Both the position numbers and the translations under genes were made by a program. 64,000 nucleotides of DNA from CAYPNP01 sp964412195 (GTDB taxonomy: Bacteria > Acidobacteriota > JAAYUB01). Under the pieces are notes generated by a model that searched no databases, was not told where the DNA came from, and saw only the letters and a list, made by a program, of their open reading frames with translations. This document shows, piece after piece, positions 53,588-61,446 of this stretch (within the stretch, counting starts at the first letter, position 1; the number at the start of each line of letters is the position of its first letter). The stretch spans positions 248,001 through 312,000 of the forward strand of contig CAYPNP010000002.1 in NCBI GenBank assembly GCA_964412195.1, in the 5' to 3' direction.

Positions 53588-54574
53588 TTAGTAGGCGCGG
53601 AAGATCCAGCGGCGGTGCCATTCCACGAGGACCGGCTCCGGGCGGCAGACGGGGTTGGCGGGCGCCAGAATCGGCTTGCCCTTGAGTTCCTCCAGCTCGA
53701 AGCGGTGCCGCTGGGCGCGGCCCACGACGGGGCTGACTTCCACCTTCAGCTCGTCGGTCAGGGCGAAGAGGCCATGCCGGAACGCCCAGTCGTGGCGCAG
53801 GCAGAAGGCCAGCCCGTTGCGGAGGTCGTCCGGCCCCTCTCGGTCCAGCGGCACGATGTGGGCGGCCACCGCCTCCACCAGCGTCTCGCCACCCTCCGAG
53901 AGCCGGAACTGCGCCCGGCACACGCAGCAGCGGGCGCCGTACTCCTTCAGCACCAGTGAGCGGAAGGCCTGCTCGCGGGCCTCGCGGGTGGTCAAGTGGT
54001 AGGCCTGGGCCTCGCCGATGACCAGCGGCAGGATGAGCTGCTGGCGCAGGCAGGCCTCCTCGACGTCCACCGGCGTCGCGGTCTTTTCGAAGATGCCGAG
54101 CGCCGCCGGGATGCTGCCCGACAGGCGGAACCGGCGGGTGGCCGGGTCGAAGTCCTTGATCAGCGCCGGCCCCAGGATGCGGTAGCGGGCGCCGCCGGGG
54201 CTGCTCTTGGGGCGGCAGGTCACGATCACCAGGACCGGCTGCCGGTCCGCCATGCAGGCGAAGAGGGACCGGTTCACCGCCGAATCGAGCGAGCCGGCGC
54301 GGGCGACGAAATCCAGGGTCCAGCCGCCGTCAGGCCGGGACTCGAGGGTGTCCTCCCGGATCTCCTCGTCCATGCGGGTGGCGGAGCGGCTCCAGATGCA
54401 GAACGCGTAGGGGCTGTTGACCGGCTTGAAGGTGCCCTCGATGAGCGAGTGGATCACCGGGATGCCGACCGCCGGGCAGTGGACGTAGGTGTGCCGGAGA
54501 AAGTCCGCCGTCACCTCGCGCCCGATGTACCGGGTCAGCACCAGGAACGCCTTCGCCCGCTGTTCGGGAGTCAT
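53588..54574 (-). CDS. HNH endonuclease domain protein
   Basis: A 328-residue protein. The C-terminal ~100 residues are an HNH nuclease: CCVCRAQF (zinc Cys), AVAAHIVPL (His), and GLAFCLRHDWAFRHGLFAL (Asn replaced by the NGLAF context, with C and H ligands). The N-terminal two thirds (residues 1-230) has ARYRILGPALIKDFDPATRRF and no recognised domain. The ATG at 54574 follows a weak site. Upstream in-frame codons run through repeat words and are excluded. Restriction-like HNH proteins have this layout, but no methylase or other defence gene is near. Function: DNA cleavage by family, target unknown. Confidence 0.75.
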   Translation of the reverse strand: MTPEQRAKAFLVLTRYIGREVTADFLRHTYVHCPAVGIPVIHSLIEGTFKPVNSPYAFCIWSRSATRMDEEIREDTLESRPDGGWTLDFVARAGSLDSAVNRSLFACMADRQPVLVIVTCRPKSSPGGARYRILGPALIKDFDPATRRFRLSGSIPAALGIFEKTATPVDVEEACLRQQLILPLVIGEAQAYHLTTREAREQAFRSLVLKEYGARCCVCRAQFRLSEGGETLVEAVAAHIVPLDREGPDDLRNGLAFCLRHDWAFRHGLFALTDELKVEVSPVVGRAQRHRFELEELKGKPILAPANPVCRPEPVLVEWHRRWIFRAY

Positions 54575-54602
54575 GGGGATAGTTAAACGCAAGATTGTGC
54601 TA

Positions 54603-54852
54603 ATTTCAATTGCGAATTGCGGATTGCGAATTGGGATCAGCGGACCTCGGGGCTCGGGACTCGGGAATCGGGACTCGATGATCGAGTCTCGTTTGATTGA
54701 AAATTCATGATCGCAGTTCGCTCTGTTCCTGAGTTCCATATTCAGATTGCGGATTGCAGATTGGAACCCTTTCGTGTGGTTCGTGTGGTTCGTGGTTGAA
54801 ATTTCGGATCGGGGTTCCCAATTCGCAATCCGCAATTCGCAATTCGCAATCG
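54603..54852. repeat. Mosaic repeat block between HNH gene and moeA
   Basis: GAATTGC/GGATTGC heptamers (54609-54633), GGACTCGGGAATCGGGACTCG units (54655-54680), GGATTGC (54746-54765), TTTCGTGTGGTTCGTGTGG and TTCGTGGTTG (54771-54798), and CAATTCG/CAATCCG heptamers (54820-54850). A GGATCGGG unit also occurs. No gene. Confidence 0.88.
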
Positions 54853-54916
54853 TCCTAGATGATAATTCCAGCGAATTCCGCTATCATGGGCGTTCACTGG
54901 CTGGAGGAGACGCGCC

Positions 54917-56149
54917 ATGATCCCCATCGACGACGCCGCCGCCATCATTCTGGCCCACTGCCCTGCGCCGGTACCCGCGGAGCAACCGCTGCTGGAGGCC
55001 GCCGGATTCGCCCTCGCCCGGGAGATCACCGCGGACGCCGACGTGCCGCCGTTCCCCCGCGCCATGATGGACGGCTTCGCCATGATCGCGGACGATGTGC
55101 GGCGCGTTCCGGTCACGCTGCAGGTGGTCGACACGCTGCCCGCCGGCACTGCCGCCGCCGCGCCGCTGCGCTCCGGCTGCGCCGCCAAGATCATGACCGG
55201 CGCCCCCCTGCCCCCCGGCGCCGACGCCGTCCAGAAGAAGGAGGTTTGCCGGGAGCTGGAGGGGGGCTTGGTGGAGATCCTGGAACCCGCTGCCGCCGGC
55301 CTCAACGTAGCCGCGCCCGGCTCCGAGTTCCCCGCCGGGGGAAAGCTCTTCGAGGCCGGCCACGTCCTCTCCCCCAGCGACCTGGGCGTTCTGGCCATCT
55401 TCGGCCACGCCCGCGTGCCAGTCTTCCGCAAACCCTCCCTGTGCCTGATCAACACCGGTTCGGAGCTGGTGGACGTCGACCGGCCCCTCCACGGCGGGAA
55501 GATCCGGAACTCCAACCTGTACTCGGTCGCATCGTTCTATCGCGCCAACGGATTCGAATGCGAGCCGCTCGGCATCGTGGCCGACGAGCCGGAGCCGATC
55601 CGCGCGGCCATCCGTTCGGCGGCGGACCGCTTCGACGTGGTGCTCCTCACGGGCGGAGTGTCGGTGGGCGAGTTCGACCTGGTGCAGGCCGCCGTGCGGG
55701 CGGAGGGGTACGAGGTGCGGGTGGACGCCGTCGCCATCAAGCCGGGCAAGCCCATGACCTTCGCCCGCCGCAGCGGCCGGCTCCTCTTCGGCCTCAGCGG
55801 CAACCCGGTCTCCTCGCTGGTCCAGTCCGCCCGCTTCGCGCTGCCGGCGCTGCGGAGGATGGCCGGCTGGGCGAATCCCGGGCCGGCCTTCGTCACCGCG
55901 TCCCTGGCGGAGGCGGCGAAGCACCGCGCCGACCGCACCGCGTACCGGCCGGCCCGGCTGACCGAGGAGGGCGGACGGCTGGTTTGCCGCCTGTTGCGCG
56001 ACAGGGGCAGCGCCGACCTGTTCGCCTGGCGGGAAGCCAACGCGCTGGCGGTCCTGCCGGCCGGACAATCGGATGTACCAGCCGGCGGCCGGGTGCGGGC
56101 GATGGTGCTGGACGGGTACCCGTCCGACCGGCCCTTCACCGGCCGCTGA
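54917..56149 (+). CDS. moeA: Molybdopterin molybdotransferase
   Basis: A 410-residue MoeA, which inserts molybdate into adenylylated molybdopterin. Signature segments are ADVPPFPRAMMDGFAM (substrate binding), KIMTGAPLPPGADAV, PSLCLINTGSELV, VLLTGGVSVGEFDL, KPGKPMTFAR and FGLSGNPVSSLV. Length is normal. GGAGG is present 13 bases before the ATG. It stands alone; no molybdoenzyme gene is in the window, so its client is elsewhere. Confidence 0.96.
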   Translation: MIPIDDAAAIILAHCPAPVPAEQPLLEAAGFALAREITADADVPPFPRAMMDGFAMIADDVRRVPVTLQVVDTLPAGTAAAAPLRSGCAAKIMTGAPLPPGADAVQKKEVCRELEGGLVEILEPAAAGLNVAAPGSEFPAGGKLFEAGHVLSPSDLGVLAIFGHARVPVFRKPSLCLINTGSELVDVDRPLHGGKIRNSNLYSVASFYRANGFECEPLGIVADEPEPIRAAIRSAADRFDVVLLTGGVSVGEFDLVQAAVRAEGYEVRVDAVAIKPGKPMTFARRSGRLLFGLSGNPVSSLVQSARFALPALRRMAGWANPGPAFVTASLAEAAKHRADRTAYRPARLTEEGGRLVCRLLRDRGSADLFAWREANALAVLPAGQSDVPAGGRVRAMVLDGYPSDRPFTGR

Positions 56150-56166
56150 AGCCGCCCCGCCAGGAT

Positions 56167-56197
56167 AAAAAAAAACGGCGGCGCCGGGCGCCGCCGT
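56167..56197 (-). terminator. Rho-independent terminator of the tetraheme cytochrome gene
   Basis: An 11-base stem ACGGCGGCGCC-type (56175-56184 with 56188-56197) with a CGG loop. On the minus strand it is followed by nine T. It lies 27 bases after the cytochrome stop. Confidence 0.9.
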
Positions 56198-56223
56198 GGG
56201 TATCCGAATTAGAGTCCGAATCG

Positions 56224-56655
56224 TTACTTGGCTTTGTGCTCGTGCACCTTGGTCTTGGCCTCGGCGAAGTTGAAGCCCTTGAAGGTCGGGCTCTGCTTGT
56301 TGTGGCATTTCACGCAGACCTTCTCATCCGGGATGACCAGGCCGTTCTGGATGGCCAGCTTCTGGTCCTTCATCACGCTCATCTTCCAGTAGTCGCCGCC
56401 CGCGCCGTGGCAGGCCTCGCAGGAGACGCCGGTCAGGGTGGGCAGGTTGGTGGAATGGCAGCCGTTGCATTTGGCGTTGGCCTGATCCGCCGGCTTCAGC
56501 GAATCCCATGCCTTGGCGTGCTTGGTGGCGGCCCAGGAGGTGTACTCCACCTTGTGGCACATCTTGCACTTCTCGGGGCCCACGAAGGCATGCTGGGCCA
56601 TGGTGAAGACGCAGCCTACAGCCAGGACCATCATCAGAACCAGGATGTTTCTCAT
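56224..56655 (-). CDS. Periplasmic tetraheme cytochrome c (c554-like)
   Basis: A 143-residue protein. Signal peptide core ILVLMMVLAVGCVF ends near AQHA. Four CxxCH sites: CKMCH, CNGCH, CEACH and CVKCH, with spacing and the SCEACHGAGGDYW and KHAKAWDSL segments like the cytochrome c554 family. It is a likely periplasmic electron carrier. It has a strong own terminator and is divergent from pta. ATG 56655 follows AGGAGAG. Confidence 0.93.
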   Translation of the reverse strand: MRNILVLMMVLAVGCVFTMAQHAFVGPEKCKMCHKVEYTSWAATKHAKAWDSLKPADQANAKCNGCHSTNLPTLTGVSCEACHGAGGDYWKMSVMKDQKLAIQNGLVIPDEKVCVKCHNKQSPTFKGFNFAEAKTKVHEHKAK

Positions 56656-56816
56656 CAAGACTCTCCTTTCCCTTGATCTAGAGTTGTAATGATCGATGTA
56701 AAGACAAAATGTTTCGTCACCGATCCAGATTTTAGTTCAAACGACGCCGGAATTCAATCCGTTTTCTCGCCCCGGTTTTTCGTGCCCGAGACGCCCGCCG
56801 GTGTGGACAAAACCCT

Positions 56817-56844
56817 TTGCAACCGGGACGACTTGTGCTAAAAG
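56817..56844 (+). promoter_or_regulatory. Candidate promoter of pta
   Basis: TTGCAA (56817-56822), 16-base spacer ending in TGTGC, TAAAAG (56839-56844), 48 bases before the pta ATG. The extended -10 TGTGCTAAAAG helps. Confidence 0.5.
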
Positions 56845-56891
56845 AAGTGGTCAACGCGCGGATCTCAAAATCCTTACCAGGAAAGGGCATC

Positions 56892-57899
56892 ATGAATATC
56901 TTGGACAAGATCCAGCAGCGGGCGGCCCGGACGCCCCAGCACATCCTGTTGCCGGAGGCCGAAGACCCCCGCACCCTCCACGCGGCAGTGCAGGTCCTGC
57001 AGAAGGGCTTTGCGAAAGTCAGCCTGGTCGGCATCCCCGAACGCGTCCGCGCCGCCGCCCAGAAGGCGGGCGTCGACATCTCCCCCGTCCCCCTCGTCGA
57101 CATGACCGACGAGCCGGCCCGCCAGCGCCTCGGCGGCCTGCTCCACGAGCGCCGCAAGGCCAAGGGCATGACCCTGGAGGAGGCCCTCAAGACCATCGAG
57201 GACCCCCTCTTCTACGCCGACTTGCTGGTCCGTGAGGGCAAGGCGGACGGGTCCGTGGCCGGCGCCACCAACACCACGGCCCACACCGTCCGGGCCGCCA
57301 TCCTCTGCATCGGCCTGAAGCCGGGGATGTCCATCGCCTCGTCGTTCTTCCTGATGGTCACGCCGAAGGCGGAGTTCGGCACCGGCGGCGCCTTCATTTA
57401 CAGCGATTGCGGCGTGGTGCCCAACCCCAACGCCTCCCAGCTGGCCGACATCGCCATCGCTGCCGCGGAGAGCGCCGAGATGTTCCTCGAAGACACCCCG
57501 CGGATCGCCATGCTCTCCTTCTCCACCAAGGGCAGCGCGGCCGACCCGCTGGTGGACAAGGTCATCGAGGCCACCCGGAACGTTCAGGCCCGGCGCCCGG
57601 ACCTGCAGGTGGACGGCGAGCTGCAGGCCGACGCCGCCCTGGTCCCCAAGGTGGGCGCCAGCAAGGCCCCCGGCTCGCCCGTGGCGGGCAAGGCCAACGT
57701 GCTGGTCTTCCCGGACCTGAACGCCGGCAACATCTGCTACAAGATCACCCAGCGGCTGGCCGGCGCGGAGGCCATCGGACCGATCCTGCAGGGTCTGGAC
57801 CGGCCCTGCAACGACCTGTCCCGCGGCTGCTCGGCCGAGGACATCGTCAACGCCGTGGCCATCACCTGCATCCAGTCGCTCCACCGCAAGAAATCCTGA
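56892..57899 (+). CDS. pta: Phosphate acetyltransferase
   Basis: A 335-residue PTA/PTB-family enzyme that converts acetyl-CoA and phosphate to acetyl phosphate. Key blocks: HILLPEAEDPRTLHAA, DGSVAGATNTTAHTVRAAI, DCGVVPNPNASQLADIAI, MLSFSTKGSA, DGELQADAALVPKVGASKAPGS and ANVLVFPDLNAGNICYK. The short single-domain form fits EutD/short Pta. The ATG at 56892 is preferred over an upstream in-frame start in the promoter. No ackA is adjacent. eno follows after 20 bases. Confidence 0.94.
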   Translation: MNILDKIQQRAARTPQHILLPEAEDPRTLHAAVQVLQKGFAKVSLVGIPERVRAAAQKAGVDISPVPLVDMTDEPARQRLGGLLHERRKAKGMTLEEALKTIEDPLFYADLLVREGKADGSVAGATNTTAHTVRAAILCIGLKPGMSIASSFFLMVTPKAEFGTGGAFIYSDCGVVPNPNASQLADIAIAAAESAEMFLEDTPRIAMLSFSTKGSAADPLVDKVIEATRNVQARRPDLQVDGELQADAALVPKVGASKAPGSPVAGKANVLVFPDLNAGNICYKITQRLAGAEAIGPILQGLDRPCNDLSRGCSAEDIVNAVAITCIQSLHRKKS

Positions 57900-57919
57900 A
57901 CACTTTCAAGGAGGACCCC

Positions 57920-59209
57920 ATGAGTTACATCGAATACATCGGCGCCCGCCAGGTCATCGACTCCCGCGGCAACCCCACCGTGGAGGCCGAGGTGATCCTG
58001 GAGTCCGGCGCCACCGGCCGGGCGATCGTCCCGTCGGGCGCGTCCACCGGCGAGTTCGAGGCGCTGGAGCTGCGCGACGGCGATCCCGCCCTCTTCGGCG
58101 GCAAGAGCGTGCAGCAGGCCGTGGACAACGTCAACGGTATCATCGCCGACGCCATCGAGGGCTTCAGCGCGCTGAACCAGCGCCTGATCGACGACGCCCT
58201 GATCAAGCTGGACGGCACCGCCACCAAGGAAAAGCTCGGCGCCAACGCCATCCTGTCCGTCTCCATGGCGGTGGCGCGCGCCGGGGCCGACCACCTGGAC
58301 GTGCCGCTCTACCGCTACCTCGGCGGCGCCAACGCCCACATCCTGCCGGTGCCCATGATGAACGTGCTCAACGGCGGCAGCCACGCCGACAACAGCGTGG
58401 ACTTCCAGGAGTTCATGATCATGCCGGTGGGCGCCAAGTCGTTCTCCGAGGGCCTGCGCATGGGCATCGAGACCTTCCACGCCCTGAAGAAGGTGCTCAA
58501 GGGCCGCAAGCTCAACACCAACGTCGGCGACGAGGGCGGCTTCGCCCCGAACCTGGGCTCCAACGAGGAGGCCTGCCAGTTCCTGATCGAGGCCATCCAG
58601 GCCGCCGGCTACCGCCCCGGCGAGGACGTGGTGCTGGCCCTGGACGTGGCCGCCAGCGCGTTCTACCAGGACGGCGCCTACGTGTTCAAGAAGTCGGACG
58701 GCTCGAAGCACACCGCCAAGGAGATGGTGGACTTCTACGCGAAGTGGCTGGACAAGTACCCGATCTACTCGCTGGAAGATGGATTGGCCGAAGAAGACTG
58801 GGCCGGCTGGGAATTGCTCTCCAAGAAACTGGGCTCGCAGGTGCAGCTGGTGGGCGACGACATCTTCGTCACCAACATGCGCCGGCTGGAAAAGGGCATC
58901 CAGCTGGGCGTGGCCAACTCCATCCTGATCAAGCTCAACCAGATCGGCACGGTGACCGAAACCCTGGACTGCGTCGAAATGGCCCGCAAGCACGGCTACA
59001 CCGCGGTCATCTCCCACCGCAGCGGCGAGACCGAGGACGCCTTCATCGCCGACCTGGCCGTCGCCACCGGCGTCGGGATGATCAAGACCGGCTCCGCCAG
59101 CCGCACCGACCGCATCGCCAAGTACAACCAGCTCCTGCGGATCGAGGAGGACCTCGGCCCCCAGGCGGTCTACCCCGGCTGGGAAATCTTCCACCAGTAC
59201 CGGCGGTAG
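57920..59209 (+). CDS. eno: Enolase
   Basis: A 429-residue enolase (2-phosphoglycerate to PEP). It has ARQVIDSRGNPTVEAEV, SGASTGEFEALELRDGD, NAILSVSMAVARAGA, PVPMMNVLNGGSHADNSVD, GDEGGFAPNL and the C-terminal loop ISHRSGETED. Catalytic Lys and metal Asp/Glu motifs are present (YSLEDGLAEEDW, LVGDDIFVTN, LIKLNQIGTVTE). GGAGG precedes the ATG. Same transcription unit as pta is likely. Confidence 0.98.
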   Translation: MSYIEYIGARQVIDSRGNPTVEAEVILESGATGRAIVPSGASTGEFEALELRDGDPALFGGKSVQQAVDNVNGIIADAIEGFSALNQRLIDDALIKLDGTATKEKLGANAILSVSMAVARAGADHLDVPLYRYLGGANAHILPVPMMNVLNGGSHADNSVDFQEFMIMPVGAKSFSEGLRMGIETFHALKKVLKGRKLNTNVGDEGGFAPNLGSNEEACQFLIEAIQAAGYRPGEDVVLALDVAASAFYQDGAYVFKKSDGSKHTAKEMVDFYAKWLDKYPIYSLEDGLAEEDWAGWELLSKKLGSQVQLVGDDIFVTNMRRLEKGIQLGVANSILIKLNQIGTVTETLDCVEMARKHGYTAVISHRSGETEDAFIADLAVATGVGMIKTGSASRTDRIAKYNQLLRIEEDLGPQAVYPGWEIFHQYRR

Positions 59210-59240
59210 TCCGCTACCACAGATCATTCGAATGAGATGA

Positions 59241-59270
59241 AGGCCCGTCCCCGTGGACGGGCCTTATTCT
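59241..59270 (+). terminator. Rho-independent terminator after eno
   Basis: A 10-base stem AGGCCCGTCC (59241-59250) / GGACGGGCCT (59255-59264), loop CCGT, followed by TATTCTT. It ends the pta-eno unit. Confidence 0.85.
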
Positions 59271-59288
59271 TGTCGGGCGCCGGCAAAC

Positions 59289-59421
59289 GGTCAGTACCGG
59301 TAGGCGTCAACCACCGGCGGGGAACGTGAGTCAGCTGGAGTTGACAATCTGCATCTTCAGGAAAAATAAGATATTTGAGTGACATCACGCGCCGATGGCT
59401 GACGCCTACCGGTACTGACCA
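59289..59421. mobile_element. MITE-like element with 21-bp terminal inverted repeats
   Basis: Perfect 21-bp inverted repeats (59289-59309 and 59400-59420, beginning GGTCAGTACCGG) bound a 133-bp stretch with no ORF. The 9-bp direct repeat CCGGCAAAC occurs immediately outside both ends (59280-59288 and 59422-59430, one base offset on the right), consistent with target duplication. It lies in the 465-base gap between eno and lpxC. The rest of the gap (59431-59674) holds a GTGTAGCC/GGCTACAC hairpin (59470-59520) and no gene. Confidence 0.8.
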
Positions 59422-59674
59422 CCGGCAAACCCGTTGGTCCGCCCATCATCCGATCACCGCGACTTTTCGGTGTAGCCGATTCTCCCAACCCGAAGTGGAC
59501 CTGCGGCCTGCAGGCTACACGCCGGTCTATCCGGCCAGCAGGCGTTTGAGTTGTTTGGAAAGCATTACGCCTTATTTTACTTTTGGTTACGCCATTTTCA
59601 GGTTCACCGGCATCTCCTTTGCTAAAAGGTATCCCCACGCCGGGATACCGGCGGACTGGAAGAAAGAGAGACGC

Positions 59675-60556
59675 ATGCCGAACCAGCATACTTTGACCGA
59701 TGAAATCGCCTTCTCGGGGGTCGGGCTCCACTCCGGATGCCCGGTGAACATGGTCCTGCGTCCCGCCCCGCCGGGCACCGGCGTGGTGTTCCGCCGGACG
59801 GACCTGGACAACTTCCCGGTGGAGGCGGCCGCCGCCCATATCGCCAACGTCAGCTACGCCACCACCCTGATGAAACGGGGCGTCATGATCTCGACGGTGG
59901 AGCATCTCCTCTCCGCCCTATACGCCCTCGGGGTGGACAACGTCCTCGTCGACCTCGACAACCTCGAGGTGCCCATCCTCGACGGCTCGGCGCGTCCCTA
60001 CGTGGACCACATCCTGGAGGCCGGCCTCAAACCCCAGGGCACCCTTCGCCAAGTCCTGCGGATCCGACAGGAGGTCCACCACACCCTGGGCGACAAGACC
60101 ATATCCGCCCGCCCCGCCGACGACTTCCGGGTGAGCTACGGCATCCACTTCGAGCACCCCCTCATCGGCCATCAGGAAATGACCTACCAGCTCGCCCTGG
60201 ACGGCTTCCGGCGCGAAGTGGCCCCCTGCCGGACCTTCGGCTTCCTGAAGGAGATCTCCGCCCTCAAGGAGAACGGTCTGATCAAGGGGGGATCGCTGGA
60301 CAACGCCGTGGTGCTTTCGGACACCGCCGTCCTCAATCCGGAGGGCCTGCGGTTCCCCGACGAGTTCATCCGGCACAAGGTGCTGGACTTTCTCGGGGAC
60401 ATCTCCCTTCTCGGCCACCGGGTCATCGGCGAGTTCCAGGTCTTCAAGGGCGGGCACGGCCTGCACGCGGCGCTGGTGCGGCACATCCTGGCGAATCCAG
60501 CCCATTACTCCCTGGAAACGGTGGAGCCTTCCTCCGCCGCCCCGGTGGTCGCCTGA
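59675..60556 (+). CDS. lpxC: UDP-3-O-acyl-N-acetylglucosamine deacetylase
   Basis: A 293-residue zinc deacetylase, the committed step of lipid A synthesis in the cytosol. It has GVGLHSGCPVNM, STVEHLLSALYALGVDN (zinc His), PILDGSARPYVD, CRTFGFLKEI, and PDEFIRHKVLDFLGD with the second His and Asp ligands; the H in GHGLHAALV is also conserved. The ATG at 59675 follows AAGAGAG; upstream in-frame sequence continues to 59375 but reads through the repeat-like gap. Its presence shows an LPS-type outer membrane. Confidence 0.97.
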   Translation: MPNQHTLTDEIAFSGVGLHSGCPVNMVLRPAPPGTGVVFRRTDLDNFPVEAAAAHIANVSYATTLMKRGVMISTVEHLLSALYALGVDNVLVDLDNLEVPILDGSARPYVDHILEAGLKPQGTLRQVLRIRQEVHHTLGDKTISARPADDFRVSYGIHFEHPLIGHQEMTYQLALDGFRREVAPCRTFGFLKEISALKENGLIKGGSLDNAVVLSDTAVLNPEGLRFPDEFIRHKVLDFLGDISLLGHRVIGEFQVFKGGHGLHAALVRHILANPAHYSLETVEPSSAAPVVA

Positions 60557-60650
60557 ACCGGCCCGCCGCCCGTCCCGGGACATTCCGCTGAACTTCCCGC
60601 CACCCGGCGTCATCCTTATACATGGAGACCGAGAAACAGGAGGCACTCCC

Positions 60651-61340
60651 ATGAGATCCAAGTTCACCCTCTTCACCCTGGCCCTGCTCGCGCTGGCCGC
60701 GCCACTGCTGGCCGCGGCCGGGACGCCCGCCGCGAAATCCGAACTCTGGTTTTTCATCCAGCAGGACGCCCGCCAAGCCATGGACCAGCTCCGGTTCACC
60801 GAGGGGTTCCAGAAGCTCCTGGCCGGATTGCCGCCCGAAACCGCCGTCCGGGTGTACCTTTTCCGCGGCACCGGGTACAACCTGATCTGGCAGGGCGCGG
60901 CCGGTCGGGCCGCCTGGCCGATGCCGGGACTGGAGTTCAGCCTCGCCAATCCCAGCACCACACCGTATAAAAACCTCCTGCGGCTGTTGAATACCGAAAA
61001 TGTCCAGGACAAGCGAATTGTCTTCATCTCCAACGGCATTTCCCAGGACATGCTCATTCGGGAGGATGATGAAAACACTTTTCTCAAGATGCCTGACACT
61101 TTCGCCCCTTCCCGGTACCCGCCGCTGGACAAGGTGGTCAAATACTGCCGCACCCACAATGTCACGCTGTACGGGTTCTTCGTGGGCCTGAAGCCGCCGG
61201 CCCGCGGCGACCTGAGCGACATCAGCTTCTCCATGTTCCGCTATGTCGTGGAGGAGTCGAAGGGCAAGTCCTACTATAACTACAACACGTTCATCGGCGT
61301 GTTCGATACCCTGCTCAAGGAAGGCACGCTGACCCGGTGA
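60651..61340 (+). CDS. Secreted protein, possibly von Willebrand A-like
   Basis: A 229-residue protein with a signal peptide (residues 1-~22, core LFTLALLALAAPLLAA). The mature part has alternating strands and helices: SELWFFIQQDARQAMDQL, VRVYLFRGTGYNLIW, KNLLRLLNTENVQDKRIVFISNG and VTLYGFFVGLKPPAR. The order of strands with an IVFISNG-type strand suggests a Rossmann-like vWA fold, but no DxSxS motif is seen. AGGAGG precedes the ATG at 60651. Function unknown; lpxC lies upstream on the same strand. Confidence 0.72.
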   Translation: MRSKFTLFTLALLALAAPLLAAAGTPAAKSELWFFIQQDARQAMDQLRFTEGFQKLLAGLPPETAVRVYLFRGTGYNLIWQGAAGRAAWPMPGLEFSLANPSTTPYKNLLRLLNTENVQDKRIVFISNGISQDMLIREDDENTFLKMPDTFAPSRYPPLDKVVKYCRTHNVTLYGFFVGLKPPARGDLSDISFSMFRYVVEESKGKSYYNYNTFIGVFDTLLKEGTLTR

Positions 61341-61414
61341 GCCCCTGAATTCCAGCCGGGACTTCGATCGGGAAACGGCGCTGTTCGGCGGGTGAACTCA
61401 AAGTACAGAAGTGA

Positions 61415-61446
61415 TTTCTCAGCGTCTCCGCGGCTCAGCGGTTAAT
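61415..61446. repeat. TAACCGCTGAGCCGCGG word overlapping the next gene's stop
   Basis: On the minus strand the stop codon TAA of the 61442-63862 gene opens the word TTAACCGCTGAGCCGC, followed by GGAGACGCTGAG. It belongs to the GCAGAG/GCTGAG word family seen at 32289-32321. Confidence 0.8.

Noticed and set aside
54575..54835. N-terminal extension of the HNH gene through repeat words
   Set aside because: The extension encodes only repeat-derived Asn/Thr/Arg peptides. ATG 54574 begins the part with normal composition.
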